64,000 nt of DNA from Dama dama (Eukaryota; Chordata; Mammalia; Artiodactyla; Cervidae). The position numbers and the translations under genes were made by a program. The notes beneath the pieces were generated by a model. That model ran no database searches and had not been told where the DNA came from. It saw nothing but the letters and a program-made list of their open reading frames with translations. The stretch lies in assembly GCF_033118175.1 (NCBI RefSeq), contig NC_083698.1, positions 69,161,001 to 69,225,000 on the forward strand. The letters are read 5' to 3'. Of this stretch, positions 1-11,583 are shown piece after piece; the stretch's first letter is position 1, and every line of letters begins with the position of its first letter.

Positions 1-1504
1 TTGAAAGGGGAACAAACATCTTTTGTTGGTCTCAACAAAATTATTTAATACATTTTCCCTTGAAGGAAAACCACTCATAAGAGTAAAAGCAAGAGAGAAT
101 TGTATCAGAAGTTCCCAACAAGACTTGAGTCTTGACTGCATATGTGAGGTAGTTTAAAAAACAAATGCACAAATACTCACATCACTTTTTAATCCAATAT
201 CCTACTACTTCTTAATTGACTGATAAATGAGCAAAAATAGACTAAAGCAGTATCAAAATTATGGTTGACATTGCTGTGTGAGTTTCAAAATAGCTGAGCA
301 TTATATTTAATAATAGTAATAGAAAAGGAAGATTATTTTTCCTTGTTGGGGAAAATAAAAATATGGGAACTAAAATATCCAGCAAATTCTTTTTATCCCT
401 CTCAGTTATCCTTGTGTAATAACACTAATGAGAATCAAACTCATTTTCTTTTGCAATTCACTTTTTAATAATCGGACAAGTGATAATAGAATGAAAGATT
501 AGTATTTTGTTTTTCAAAAGTAATGGTTCTGATCAGAGACGAGTACACTTTCAACAAAATGTTGTGCTCTTTCTGTTGCTTCTGTTTACAATTCTGTAAA
601 ATTATTTTTAATTTCATATGATGATGGTTTTTATCATGTTATCACACAAAGATTAAAGTATGTGATGGCAAGAACATCTACCAGTATATTTTCAACCTTA
701 GGGATAGGATGGATACTAAATATTTTCAAGATAAGTCTCAGTTATGCAAAAAATGCAATTAATCCGAGAAACTCATTCCTTGAGATTTTGGTGTCACTTC
801 ATAGATGAAAATGAAATTAGCGGTCCCCTAGCACTTTTGAGTTATTTTCCAAATATGATAGTAGATTATGTTGAGATGCCCAAAGCAGCTGTGTCCACAG
901 AGTAATTTGACATAGATCAAATACATAAACATAGTTTTATTAGCTTAGTATTCTAACCAATGGATAATTATATATATTCTAAATTCTGAAAAGATGTATC
1001 ATTCTTATAGGAAGCGAGTTAAAAAGCAAAATAGTTACTTTTATTGTTCTCTTTTGTAATATTTAGAATTTATATATAGTATGGTCATATATAACTCAAA
1101 CCAGTGATCTCTTAAATAATAAAAGCAATAAAGTGAAGATATTCAGTAATATTGAAATCATTATCATAGTGAATGTTCTTAGATTTATAAAATTAACTGT
1201 CATCACTAGAGTCAGGGAGTGAGATAGAGCACTGAAATTTTTGGAAATTATTTTAGTGAGGAGAGTTCCTTCATTTTATTGCAAACATACAACTTACAGG
1301 AGCATGATGAGAGCGTTTAATTCAGTTCAAAATATTATGAGCTATTAGCCTAGAATTTCAGACTTCCTGACTTATCCACAATATGTATTTAAGTGAGTTT
1401 CTGTTGAGAACTCAACATTTTGGAACTTCCCACCTCTCTTTCAATTTTGTTTTTGGACTCTTCTGTTGTTTACTTCTCATCAAAATTATTTAATTACTAA
1501 ATAA
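1..1504. other. AT-rich sequence, nothing recognised
   Basis: About 1.5 kb of AT-rich, CpG-poor sequence. I see no long reading frame, no SINE or LINE diagnostic motif, no terminal inverted repeats and no satellite. It ends abruptly where BovB copy A begins. It may be unique sequence or repeats too old to recognise by eye. Confidence 0.6.
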
Positions 1505-2271
1505 TGACCTGCCTCTTGAGAAACCTGTATGCAGGTCAGGAAGCAACAGTTAGAACTGGACACGGACCAACAGACTGGTTCCAAATAGGAAAAGGAGTAT
1601 GTCACAGCTGTATATTGTCACCCTGCTTATTTAACATATATGCAGAGCATATCATGAGAAACGCTGGGCTGGAGGAAGCACAAGAGGGAATCGAGATTGC
1701 TGGGAGAAATATCAATAACCTCAGATATGCAGATGACACCACCCTTATGGCAGAGAGCAAAGAAGAACTAAAGAGCCTCTTGATGAAAGTGAAAGAGGAG
1801 AGTGAGAAAGTTGGCTTAAGGCTCAACATTCAGAAAACTAAGATCATGGCATCTGGTCCCATCACTTCATGGCAAATAGATGGGGAAACAGTGGAATCAA
1901 TGGCTGACTTTATTTTTCTGGGCTCCAAAATCACTGCAGATGGTGACTGCACCCATGAAATTAAAAGACGCTTACTCCTTGGAAGGAAAGTTATGACCAA
2001 CCTAGATAGCATATTAAAAAGCAGAGACATTACTTTGCCAACAAAGGTCCATCTAGTCAAGGCTATGGTTTTTCCAGTAGTCATGTATGGATGTGAGAAT
2101 TGGACTATAAAGAAAGCTGAGTGCCAAAGGATTGATGCTTTTGAGCTGTGGTGTTGGAGAAAACTCTTGAGAGTCCTTTGGACTGCAAGGAGATCCAACC
2201 AGTCCATCCTAAGGGAGATCAGTCCAGGGTGTTCATTGGAAGGACTGATGTTGAAGCTGAAACTCCAATAG
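1504..2271 (+). pseudogene. BovB reverse transcriptase, C-terminal fragment (copy A)
   Basis: An open stretch of 255 residues covers the palm and thumb part of an RTE-type reverse transcriptase. The catalytic box YADD is intact at 1726-1737, and the upstream LSPCLFN motif of the fingers/palm is visible. The fragment lacks the whole N-terminal apurinic-like endonuclease and the first part of the RT domain. It stops at a TAG at 2269-2271 where the other copies keep a tyrosine codon (KLQ-stop instead of KLQYFGH), removing roughly the last 70 residues. The same TAG occurs in copy B. The first ATG only marks the truncation point and is not a real start. Not functional: it has no promoter, endonuclease or complete RT. 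Confidence 0.9.
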
Positions 2272-2512
2272 TTTGGCCACCTGATGCAAAGGGCTGACTC
2301 ATTTAAAAAGCCCCTGATGCTGGGAACAATTGAGGGCAGGAGGAGAAGGGGATGACGGAGGATGAGATGGCTGGATGGCATCATTGACTCAATGGACATG
2401 GGTTTGGGTGGACTCTGGGAGTTGGTGATGGACAGGGAGGCCTGGCGTGCTGCTGTTCATGGGGTCACAAAGAGTCGGACATGACTGAGCGACTGAACTG
2501 AACTGAACTATA
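1505..2512 (+). mobile_element. BovB (RTE-clade LINE) copy A, 5'-truncated
   Basis: The 3' third of a BovB retrotransposon. It starts inside the reverse-transcriptase domain and runs to the BovB 3' tail, which ends in repeats of the form ctgaactgaac. That tail is shared with Bov-tA and BOV-A2 SINEs. No convincing target-site duplication is seen. Copy A shares several differences with copy B that the other BovB copies here lack: tttaaaaagcccctgatg, ggaacaattgagggc and caatagtttgg. Confidence 0.95.
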
Positions 2513-2749
2513 CCCCTTCTTCTCCCAAGAAAGGATTTAAGGAGGCTGCATTTAACTTGGAAACTACCATAAATATGTAATGAGATGGAGTTCAGTGTCC
2601 TCTCTTCTCTCTTGATGTCTGGAAGGTCACTTTTCCTTGCCTGGTAATACAGTGCCCCATATAACCTCTGTTAGAACCCCTCTTCCTCTCACTCTGCCTG
2701 GCTCACTTTGGGGGCAGTGCTGGGCTGACTGTCCTCATTTTAGTCATTA
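2513..2749. other. Short unassigned spacer
   Basis: Between BovB copy A and the MIR. No feature recognised. Confidence 0.5.
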
Positions 2750-2966
2750 GAGACACGGGCCAGGCTCAAATTCTGTTTCTTCCACATACTAGCTTTGTGG
2801 CTTGGGGCAAGGTACATAATCTCTGAACCCACATTCTGTCTTTAACATAGGGATAATACTTGCAGTTATCTTATAGGGATGTTCACAGTATTAATGAGTT
2901 ATTATACGTAGAAACTGATAAAAATTCCTGCCAGGTAGCAAGCACTAGCCATTGTTATTCTCACCT
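2750..2966 (+). mobile_element. MIR SINE
   Basis: Matches the MIR layout in order: the cttccacatactagctttgt core (CORE-SINE region), ggcaaggtacataatctctg, taacatagggataata, cttatagggatgttcacagtattaatgagtt, and a 3' part resembling gcctggcacatagtaagc. An old mammalian-wide tRNA-derived SINE, heavily diverged, with no visible target-site duplication. Confidence 0.85.
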
Positions 2967-2989
2967 AGCCATAATTGAGAACCCTTCTG

Positions 2990-3256
2990 TTCTCAACTAA
3001 GATGCTGTTTCTTCAAAGACTCTTCCCTGAGACAACACCTTAAGCCAGTGATAAATGGCTATAAGAGCTTACACTTTGCCTTATGAGTCTTATCATCATT
3101 TCTATTGGTACTGAAGGCAATTAATCTGTTTCTCCTGTGAAGCTGTAAACTCCAGAAAGGCTGTAATATGTCTGTCTCAACACCCTATTTCTGACATTTG
3201 GGACAGAGCCCAGCACAAGTATGTCACTCAGTTACTGTTGAATGAGTGAATCCAGG
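2990..3256 (+). mobile_element. L2 LINE 3' end
   Basis: Shows the L2 3' pattern: a region resembling ttccctgagac, then gctgtaaactccagaaaggctgtaatatgtctgtct, the aacaccctatttctgacat segment, cagagcccagcaca, and the terminal ttactgttgaatgagtgaat. An ancient 3'-end fragment; no coding part retained. Confidence 0.75.
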
Positions 3257-3414
3257 GAGCCTGTCTGTAAACATGCTAATTGAGATGAGATTACATGTAA
3301 TTATCTTGTTAGTTTTGCAAATTTTTATTTTCTAATTTTTACAATTAATGTGTGTTTTCTTTATGTAGTAAACTAAAATTCTGTTAGACCTCAGTTACTG
3401 TGCTATTGTGAAGT

Positions 3415-3960
3415 CACTGCAGTGAGGCAGCCTAGGGAGCCAGCCGTAGGATGGAATTCATGTCACCAAACTTGGGTTTAGCTGCTCACTGCTCAAAAGA
3501 CAATACAGAAACAGATGTTGGTTAGAAAAAAGAAGGTTGCTTTATTCAGGAGGCCAGCAACCTGGGGAGAAGGCAGACTCATGTCCCAAAACTCTGAAGA
3601 TTTTGCTTGCTCGTGAATGTTCTTAAAAGGAAAATGGCAAAGTATCTCAGTTAATCACTGAGGCAGGAGATCAGACTTATCATCTCCCACTGTGTGCAGG
3701 CTTGTTGGCTCCTTGCGATCCTTCTTTAAATGCTAACTTGTTCACACCATCTTCTCATGATCTTCCTAAAGGGGGAGCTGGGGAAAAGATCCAGTCATCT
3801 ATTAATTACTTATTCTTCATTTCTACTTCTTTAAGAAAAGAATCAACAGATTAGGCAAGGAATTATGTGATCAAAAGATACGAAAAGTGTGACTGGGCGA
3901 GAGGTTAGTTGAGCAAGGGGGCATCTGGTGTAAGGGTTAGTTAAAATATAGCTTTGTGAA
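3415..3960 (-). mobile_element. Candidate LTR of an old endogenous retrovirus-like element
   Basis: On the minus strand this block carries an AATAAAGCAACC-type polyadenylation region (plus strand ggttgctttatt at 3534-3545) followed by a short R/U5-like stretch, which is a usual LTR layout. There is no adjacent internal (gag/pol) sequence, so it would be a solo LTR or fragment. The outer borders are estimated and no target-site duplication was found. The family cannot be named by eye. Confidence 0.45.
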
Positions 3961-4084
3961 AGTGACAAGATAAAGGATCTCCTGCAGAAAGCTGATTCCA
4001 GAGGAGAGCGGATACCTGCAAAGAGCTGATTACAGTCACTGTTTTTTTGTTTTTTTTTTAAGGGATGGACGTTGAGTAGATGAG

Positions 4085-4305
4085 TGGTTGTTAATTGGGG
4101 ATGATTTTGTCTGCTCGAAGACAAATGGAAATGTTTGGAGACACTTTTTGTTGTCTTGACTTGAGAAGTTGCTATCTGTGATTAGTGTGAAGAGGCTGGG
4201 ATTCTTCGAAACATCCTATGACCCACAGGACAGCTTCCTTCCCTAATAACCATCCAGTTTCAAATGTTAATAGTGCCAAGTTTAAGAAACCTGACCAGGT
4301 GGAGA
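4085..4305 (+). mobile_element. Old non-autonomous DNA transposon-like repeat (hAT/MER-like)
   Basis: The segment reads like a common mammalian interspersed repeat: ggggatgattttgtctgc, aaatgtttggagacactttttgttgtc, gatgctg-like spacer, aacatcctatgacccacaggacagc, aatgttaatagtgccaag and a final tttaagaaacctga. I recognise the pattern but do not assign the family with certainty. No reading frame. Confidence 0.6.
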
Positions 4306-4435
4306 CATCTGCAAAAAGTGAGTTCATATAACTTTTAAGTTTGGTGAGCTGGTAAGTAATAGAACATCAGAATTTTGAAAGTTAATAAAATTGATTGTGA
4401 CTTTTAAAAATAAATACTCATTTGTATTTGCTTTC

Positions 4436-4446
4436 TGGTATGATTT
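4436..4446. repeat. Target-site duplication, left copy, of BovB copy B
   Basis: TGGTATGATTT, repeated exactly at 7212-7222 on the far side of BovB copy B. The pair brackets both the inverted and the direct half, so both arrived in one insertion. Confidence 0.85.
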
Positions 4447-6210
4447 CCCACAGTTTATTGTGATCTACAAAGTCAAAGGCTTTGGCATATTCAATAAAGC
4501 AGAAATCGATTTTTTCTGGAACTCTCTTGCTTTTTTGATGATCCAGTGAATGTTGGCAATTTGATCTCTGGTTCCTCTGCCTTTTCTGAAACCAGCTTGA
4601 ACATCTGGAAGTTCATGGTTCACGTATTCTCCAAGCCTGGTTTGGAGAATTTTAAGCATTACTTTACTAGCATGTGAGATGAGTTCAATTGTGCGGTAGT
4701 TTGAGCATTCTTTGGCATTGCCTTTCTTTGGATTGGAATGAAAACTGACCTTTTCCAGTCCTGTGGCCACTGCTGAGTTTTCCAAATTTGCTGGCATATT
4801 GAGTGCAACACTTTCACAGCATCATCTTTCAGGAGTTGAAATAGCTCAACTGGAATCCCATCACCTCCACTAGTTCATAGTGATGCTTCCTAAGGCCCAC
4901 TTGACTTCACATTCCATGATGTCTGGTTCTAGGTGAGTGATCACACCATCGTGATTATCTGGGTTGTGAAGATCATTTTTGTACAGTTCTTCTGTGTATT
5001 CTTGCCACCTCTTCTTAATATCATCTACTTCTGTTAGGTCCATACTATTTCTGTCCTTTATTGAGTCAATCTTTGCATGAAATGTTCCCTTGGTATCTCT
5101 AATTTTCTTGAAGAGATCTCTAGTCTCCCATTATATTGTTTATGGCTATTTCTTTGCACTAATCCCAGAGGAAGGCCTTCTTATCTCTCCTTGATATCCT
5201 TTGGAATTCTGCATTTAAATGGGTATATCTTTCCTCTTCTCCCCTGCTTTTCACTTCTCTTCTTTTCACAGCTATTTGTAAGGCATCTTCAGACAGCCAC
5301 TTTGCTTTTTTGCATTTCTTTTTCTTGGGGATGGTCTTGATCCCTGTCTCCTGTACAATGTCATGAACCTCTGTCCATAGTTCATCAGGCACTCTGTCTA
5401 TCAGATCTAGACTATTAAATCTATTTCTCACTTCCACTGTATAATCATAAGGAATTTGATTTAGGTCATACCTGAATGGTCTAGTGGTTTTCCCCACTTT
5501 CTTCAGTTTAAGTCTGAATTTGGCAGTTAGAAATTCATGATCTGAGCCACAGTCAGCTTCCAGTCTTGTTTTTGCTGACTGTATAGAGCTTCTCCATCTT
5601 TGGCTGCAAAGAATATAATCAGTCTGATTTCAGTGTTGACCATCTGGTGATGCCCATGTGTAGAGTCTTCTCTTGTGTTGTTGGAAGAGGGTGTTAGCTA
5701 TGACCAGTGAGTTCTCTTGGCGGAACTCAATTAGCCTTTGCCCTGCTTCATTCTGAGCTCCAAGGCCAAATTTGCCTGTTACTCCAGGTGTTTCTTGACT
5801 TCCTACTTTTGCATTTGAGTCTCCTATAATGAAAAGGACATCATTTTTGGGTGTTAGTTCTAAAAGGTCTTGTAGGTCTTCATAGAATCATTCTAATTCA
5901 GCTTCTTCAGCATTACTGGTTGGGGCATAGACTTAGATTACCATGATATTGAATGGTTTGCCTTGGAAACGAACAAAGATCATTCTGTCATTTTTGAGAT
6001 TACATCCAAGTACTGCCTTTTGGACTCTTTTGTTGACTATAATGGCTACTCCATTTCTTCTAAGGGATTCCTGCCCACAGTAGTAATGGTCATCTGAGTT
6101 AAATTCACCCAATCCAGTCCATTTTAGTTTGCTGATTCCTAGAATGTTGACATTTACTCTTGCCATCTCCTGTTTGACCACCTCCTGCTTAACCATCTCC
6201 TGTTTGACCA
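4447..6210 (-). mobile_element. BovB copy B, inverted 5' part
   Basis: Antisense BovB sequence holding most of the endonuclease domain and the start of the reverse transcriptase. Its left end corresponds to the BovB position just before the point where the direct half (6211 onward) resumes, with about 15-20 bases of the element missing between. This back-to-back order (inverted 5' part, then 3' part in the normal direction, one duplication round both) is the signature of twin priming during target-primed reverse transcription. Confidence 0.9.
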
Positions 6211-6229
6211 GTTGGGAATACCAGACCAC
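4465..6229 (-). pseudogene. BovB endonuclease and N-terminal reverse transcriptase remnant (copy B)
   Basis: Read right to left, fragments in shifting frames cover the BovB protein from near its N-terminus. At 6229-5933 is an endonuclease start segment with the LGISKLKWTGLGEFNSDDH region. At 5497-5159 is the linker between endonuclease and RT (YTVEVRNRF, ETGIKTIPKKKK). At 4797-4465 is the first RT blocks (VQAGFRKGRGTRDQIANIHW). Frameshifts and stops separate them, and the C-terminal half lies on the other strand at 6212-7180. It was therefore non-functional from the moment of insertion. Confidence 0.85.
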
Positions 6230-7211
6230 CTGACCTGCCTCTTGAGAAACCTATGTGCAGGTCAGGAAACTGGACATGGGACAACAGATTGGTTCCAAAT
6301 AGGAAAGGGAGTACGTCAAGGCTGTATATCGTCACCCTGCTTATTTAACTTATATGCAGAGTACATCATGAGAAACGCTGAGCTGGAAGAAGCACAAGAT
6401 GGAGTCAAGATTGCCGGGAGAAATATCAATAACCTCAGATATGCAGATGACACCACCCTTATGGCAGAAAGTGAAGAAGAACTAAAGGGCCTCTTGATGA
6501 AAGTGAAAGAGGAGAGTGAAAAGTTTGGCTTAAAGCTCAACATTCAGAAAACTAAGATCATGGCATCTGGTCCCATCACTTCATGGCAGATAAATGGGGA
6601 AACAGTGGAATCAATGGCTGACTTTATTTTTCTGGGCTCCAAAATCACTGCAGATGGTGACTGCACCCATGAAATTAAAAGACACTTACTCCTTGGAAGA
6701 AAAGTTATGACCAACCTAGACAGCATATTAAAAAGCAGAGATATTACTTTGTCAACAAAGGTCTGTCTAGTCAAGGCTATGGTTTTTCCAGTATCATGTA
6801 TGGTTGTGAGAATTGGACTATAAAGAAAGCTGAGTTCCAAAGAATTGATGCTTTTGAACTGTGATGTTGGAGAAGACTCTTGAGAGTCCCTTGGACTGCA
6901 AGGAGATCCAACCAGTCCATCCTAAGGGAGATCAGTCCGGGGTGTTCATTGGAAAGACTGATGTTGAAACTGAAACTCCAATAGTTTGGCCACCTGATGC
7001 AAAGGGCTGGCTCATTTAAAAAGCCCCTGATGCTGGGAACAATTGAGGGCTGGAAGAGAAGGGGATGAGATGGTTGGATGGCATCACTGACTCAGTGGAC
7101 ATGAGTTTGGGTAAACTCCAGGAGTTGGTGATGGATAGGGAGTCCTGGCATGCTGCGGTTCATGGGGTTGCAAAGAGTCAGACATGACTCAGTGACTGAA
7201 CTGACTAACTG
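6211..7211 (+). mobile_element. BovB copy B, 3' part in direct orientation
   Basis: Starts at gggaataccagaccacctg within the RT domain and runs to the BovB 3' tail at about 7211. It has an RT reading frame (6212-6823, YADD present) that breaks where one base is missing in the ccagtatcatgtatgg segment near 6790. It shares with copy A the TAG in caatagtttgg and other subfamily differences. Confidence 0.93.
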
Positions 7212-7222
7212 TGGTATGATTT
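7212..7222. repeat. Target-site duplication, right copy, of BovB copy B
   Basis: TGGTATGATTT, identical to 4436-4446. Confidence 0.85.
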
Positions 7223-7391
7223 GTTGGTAATTAAGTAGAAGTTAGTATTTAATGTAATATATTCATCAACATTTACTGTGTCAGTAGAGAACTTTGTAGT
7301 GTGTTACATAGGTTTTCCCTTTACATCTAGTTGAAGTGATTTGAAAAGTGTCAAATGACTGCTTGTTTACACACTTCTAAATGGCCAATTT

Positions 7392-7515
7392 GACAGAATT
7401 CTTTTTTTTTTTTATTTTTTTATTATTATTATTTTTTTTCCAGTGGGTTTTGTCATACATTGATATCAATCAGCCATGGATTTACATGTATTCCCAATCC
7501 GACAGAATTCTTTTT
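7392..7515 (-). mobile_element. Very short L1 3'-end insertion with target-site duplication
   Basis: A poly(T)/ATT stretch (7402-7440) and about 60 bases of the ruminant L1 3'UTR in antisense (gtcatacattgatatcaatc, agccatggatttacatgt). The flanks gacagaattcttttt at 7392-7406 and 7501-7515 are the target-site duplication. Read in element orientation the nick is at CTT/AAAAAG, matching the L1 endonuclease preference. The insert is only about 95 bases long. Confidence 0.85.
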
Positions 7516-7689
7516 AAGAGAGCAGTTTATGAGTCAATTTACCTAAGTGTGTTGGGCAGAGCATACAAGTAACCATATTGCTTCTAGATTTTTTTTTTTT
7601 TTTTTTAGTAGCTCTGGACTAATAAAACAGGAAGAATATAGGCCTCTTTAATGTTTTTAGAGCTTGGTCTGTTTGAATTTTTGTTTAAC

Positions 7690-8085
7690 ATCTGGGAGAA
7701 TATGAGCCAGGGCAGGCTAGGTTTTGCCATAGTAACAACATCTCAGTGGTTTAATCCAACCAAGGTTTATTTCTTCTTTAGAGTCCACTGTGCATCTGTA
7801 TGACTCTCACAGATAATTGTCTCTGTGTGACAACTCAGGCTTCCAGAGTGAAGAAGATTCCACTGTCTTGGAACATATGGCTTTATTAGTTATATGGGAA
7901 AAGATAACATAGGAAATTGTGTGTTTAATCTTTACTACTTTCACCTGGAATGGACATTGGTGACTTCCAATCATTTTATTGACCTAGCAAATTACACTGG
8001 TATATTTAGGCACTTGGGGAATTCTTAATCCTCCCATATTGCATCAGAGAAGCAGGGATATTCCTGAGTGTGAAAAGTAGCTATC
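7690..8085. mobile_element. Old interspersed repeat, family not assigned
   Basis: The run ccagggcaggctagg, gccatagtaacaacatctcagtgg, tttaatccaaccaaggttta, ttccactgtcttggaacatatggc looks like a widespread mammalian repeat in diverged form. I cannot name its class with confidence and the borders are approximate. Confidence 0.4.
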
Positions 8086-9270
8086 CTAAATATCTTTTCA
8101 TATTTGTTTGTTTACCTTTATATGTGGTTATTTAGAAGGTGTTGATTGTTAGAAAGGTGATTAGAAAGGTATTTGCTAAGTGCACAGACACGATACCTCA
8201 CACCAAATTATCCTAATTCCACTATGCTTACTTGGGGTGAGTATTTATATTTTATTTATATCTCACTATATTTGTATTTCACTTAATGTATTTGTAATTT
8301 GCCTTTAAATCTTTGGGCTTCTAAGAGTCTGTACCGGATGCTATAGTCCCTGGTTTCTCAAATGGGCTGACACATTTCACAGGGTTTTGGATGCTGAAGG
8401 ATAAAAATGGTAACCTTTGTATTTTACATAATGGTAAATAATCACAACATTATTTTTGTGGTGAAACAAAAACAAACATACCTCAGAATACCAAAAAATG
8501 ATGAATTTTTAAGATAAAATATAAGACCTCAATGAAATTTTATGCTCAAGCAAGGTTGCTTTTAGCTGTGTTGCAGACAAACATATGTACTTTCCTCTGC
8601 AACCACGGTGGCTTCACTGGATAGGGCTAAGAAACACTAGCTTTTGTACCTACTTTGTTAACCTTGATTTGGATATTTCCTTAGATGTCTTCATTTTAGT
8701 TCAAATGATCATATCATGTTTTTGAAAATGGAGCTCCTTCAAGAACGCATTGTTACTTTTATCATGAAAATAAGGTTTTCTTTTGCAAAGAGGAATTTAG
8801 AATTTCTGTTCTATATCTTATGAGTAGTTGGATAGGAGAAATTGGATATTAAAATTGACAATTTGTTTGTTACTCTTTTTTTTTTTTTTTTGGTTTAAAA
8901 AATACCATATAGGTTTAATAGTAGATCTAAAGACAGAAACAAAAATGACAGAGTAATATTAATAATATGTGTTCTTAAAAAAAAAATGTGTTCTGACAAA
9001 ATAGAGTTTTACAATTAATATTTTTATAAAGAGTTAAATGAAACAGGGAAGAAGATATTTTTTAAATTTAGAAGTACAAGTACAAAGATAAATAGAAATG
9101 CAAAATTTTCTAGATTTTAAATAAAACTAGAGTTAAATGTCCATTAAGTTCTGTGTTTGTTATTCTAGACCACCTTATGGAACTGTGAGAAGATACTGAA
9201 CTGTACCCACTCTTGCCTATTTTACCATGTGATTCTGTTTATGGTCCATATTACCTATAGCTATTTGAGT
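8086..9270. other. Unassigned AT-rich sequence
   Basis: No reading frame of note. It holds simple T- and A-runs, for example about 8874-8891, that may be tails of unrecognisable retroposons. No SINE/LINE motif recognised. Confidence 0.5.
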
Positions 9271-9274
9271 CCGT

Positions 9275-9400
9275 ATTGATTCATTCATCAAACAACTTGT
9301 GAGTATCTACTGTGTGTGGATAGCATTGTGCCAGGTGCTGAGGATTAGGACAAGATGAAGAAGTCAGTTCCTATCCTCAGAGACATTGTGTCTAGGACAT
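9275..9400. mobile_element. L2-like LINE relic (tentative)
   Basis: The series ttcattcatcaaac, tctactgtgtgtgg, tgtgccaggtgctgaggatt, cagttcctatcctcagagac resembles the tatttattgagcacctactatgtgccaggc-type segment of old L2-like LINEs. Diverged; strand and borders uncertain. Confidence 0.45.
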
Positions 9401-9509
9401 GATGGCTGCAGGGATCGTGAAAATTTCTCATTCACTTCACATATATTTATTGAGCACTGTTATCTGCAGGCACCCAACCATACTACAGTGAATAAGAAGC
9501 AGTAGAGAG

Positions 9510-9710
9510 TACTGTATAAAAGCCAGGCAACCTGGAATCAGATTACACTTTGGGGCTTCGTGGAAGCTCTTAAACTACCTTGTGCCCCAGTTTCCTCAGA
9601 TGTAAACAGGAGTAATGCAAAATTTATTGAGTTATAGAATTATTAGAAGGATCCTATGAGTTAGTATGTATAAATCACCATGTAACATTTAGCTCTTACT
9701 ATTGTTTCTC
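9510..9710 (+). mobile_element. MIR SINE
   Basis: Diverged MIR: cctggaatcagattacact, ggaagctcttaaactacctt, ccccagtttcctcagatgta, attattagaaggatcctatgagttagtatgta. The order and spacing fit MIR. No duplication visible. Confidence 0.75.
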
Positions 9711-11567
9711 ACATGTTTTCCCTTCATGCTTTAGTCCCTCTTCAAATCTATATTTTTTCTCATTACTCCCTTTCTCTTAGACCAAGCAGTCCCAGCAATG
9801 AATCTTGAATATGAATATTGCTATTTATCAGTACCCTGTTAAAAATATTGCCTGTTAAAACACAGTGAAAAAATATAACTCTGAAATAAACTGTCTGCTT
9901 TTTCCATAACACTTTCTTTTGTTTCTTCGAAATCATGAAAAAAAAAAAAAGCCATTTCAAATAACATTCCTCAAAAGACTTAACCAGGCAAGATGTTTGA
10001 TCCAAGGGCAAGACAGGCCCAATCGGAAGTTGTGTTTTACAGGAGCCTTTTCCACTTTGCCAGATGCTGAAGTCTGAAATGTCTCCTGTCCGCCTCCATT
10101 ACCAGGGCCATTTGCTTGTTCCCTGAGCATATGTGGGCATTCACAGGGGGCACACAATTGTCAAAAACCTGCAGGGCTACCTTGGCAGCAGAGAAGCTAA
10201 TACCAGCTACTTAGGAATTTTATACCGCTTTATGAAATGCTTCACCAGTGTGATTTAACTTTGCAAAGGAATAGGTGTAGAGAGAACTCAACAGAGACCC
10301 ATTCTTTGGTAGTATTTGTATTTTATAGGAACCATATATATAAATTCCCCATTTTTGTAGTAATGTGGCTTTAATCTTAACGAATACCATTTTGGTGGTT
10401 TTTTCCAGGAATTAGAATTAACATTCACAAGTGAACAGAAAATGTTAAAGTATTATTAGTCTCCTGAGGATTTTGCTTCTGGCAATGCAGTTTTAGAGAT
10501 TTCATCTTGGTTTAGGTGTAGCAAAATACCACCATTTCTGCTTGTTAGAATGAAACTCTCCAAGGTTTCTATTTCAGTCTAGGGTTTGACTTTTCAAAGC
10601 AGAAAAAAATGTTTTTCCTGGACCCTGACTATAACCTGAAGTCAAAAATCAGTTGAAAAGCCAGCAAAATTTGGTCATGAGTGCTGTTAGAAACTTTTAT
10701 TGGTAACAGTTTTCTGGTCATTACTAACACATTTCTTAATTAACGGCCTAGGTTGTTAATATGGTTTGTGTAATTTTAGAAACTATTTGTTTATCTGTTG
10801 TTTATATCTTGCTTCACTTCACAAAGAGTGTAAGTTGACAAACCCTATTTTGTCCTAATGACAACTTGGCTTTGAGTCATTAAAAGAAAAGTGGGTTTGA
10901 GAGTAGTGTTTAATTTCTTGCCTTTGCTGCCTGTCTTTTCTTTGAAATATACAGCTCTTCTTTCTCAATCACATGGTGATTAGATAAACATGCCTGTGTA
11001 GTATACCAGATTTTGGTTATATAGTAGTCAATACGGGAATGTGAAACTTAACTTTCCTTAGTGTAACTTCATTTATACACACATACACACACATCTGCTT
11101 TTAATGTGTCAAATTTATCTTAAGGAATCTTAAGTTTTCATCTTGCATACTTTAATGCAAAGCATAACATTCCAAATCCTAAAGGTGGTGTCATAGGAAT
11201 CCAGAATCCAACAGTGGGCTCTTAAATAACAGTCGGAAATTACTTGTCCAAGGAGACACAAGTGTTGGCCCGTGTGCCTTTATTGGGAAGGGGTGCCTGG
11301 GCGGGGAACTGCTCTGCCACGTGACTCACAGTCTTGGGTTTTACAGTAAATGGGTTAATTTCTTGGTCTCTGGCCAAACATTCTGACTCAGGATCCTTCC
11401 TTGTGGCACGTGCACTGCTCAGCAAAAATAGATTCCAGGGAGAAGGATCCTGGGAGTTTAGTAGGATATATGGGCTGGCATTTCCTCTCTCCTTTTGACC
11501 TTTCCCAAACTCTTTGGTTGGTGCTAGCTTGTTAGTTCTGCATTCTTTACCAGGACCTATTGTTTTT
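9711..11567. other. Unassigned sequence
   Basis: About 1.9 kb without recognised repeats or convincing coding potential. Short reading frames near 9763-10157 and 11240-11425 (minus strand) show no known domain and no supporting signal, so I do not call them genes. There is a short (CA)-rich stretch near 11078-11092. Confidence 0.5.
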
Positions 11568-11583
11568 AAGATAACTCATGCAT
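11568..11583. repeat. Outer target-site duplication, left copy, of the L1 composite
   Basis: AAGATAACTCATGCAT directly before the L1 5' end. The partner at 24264-24279 differs at one base. The insertion point reads TTTTT/AAGATA, a normal L1 endonuclease site. The pair dates the whole 12.7-kb block to one primary L1 insertion plus later events. Confidence 0.85.

Noticed and set aside
1602..2399. Minus-strand frames opposite the BovB and L1 coding parts
   Set aside because: Antisense shadows of the RT frame; the same false frames recur at every BovB copy.
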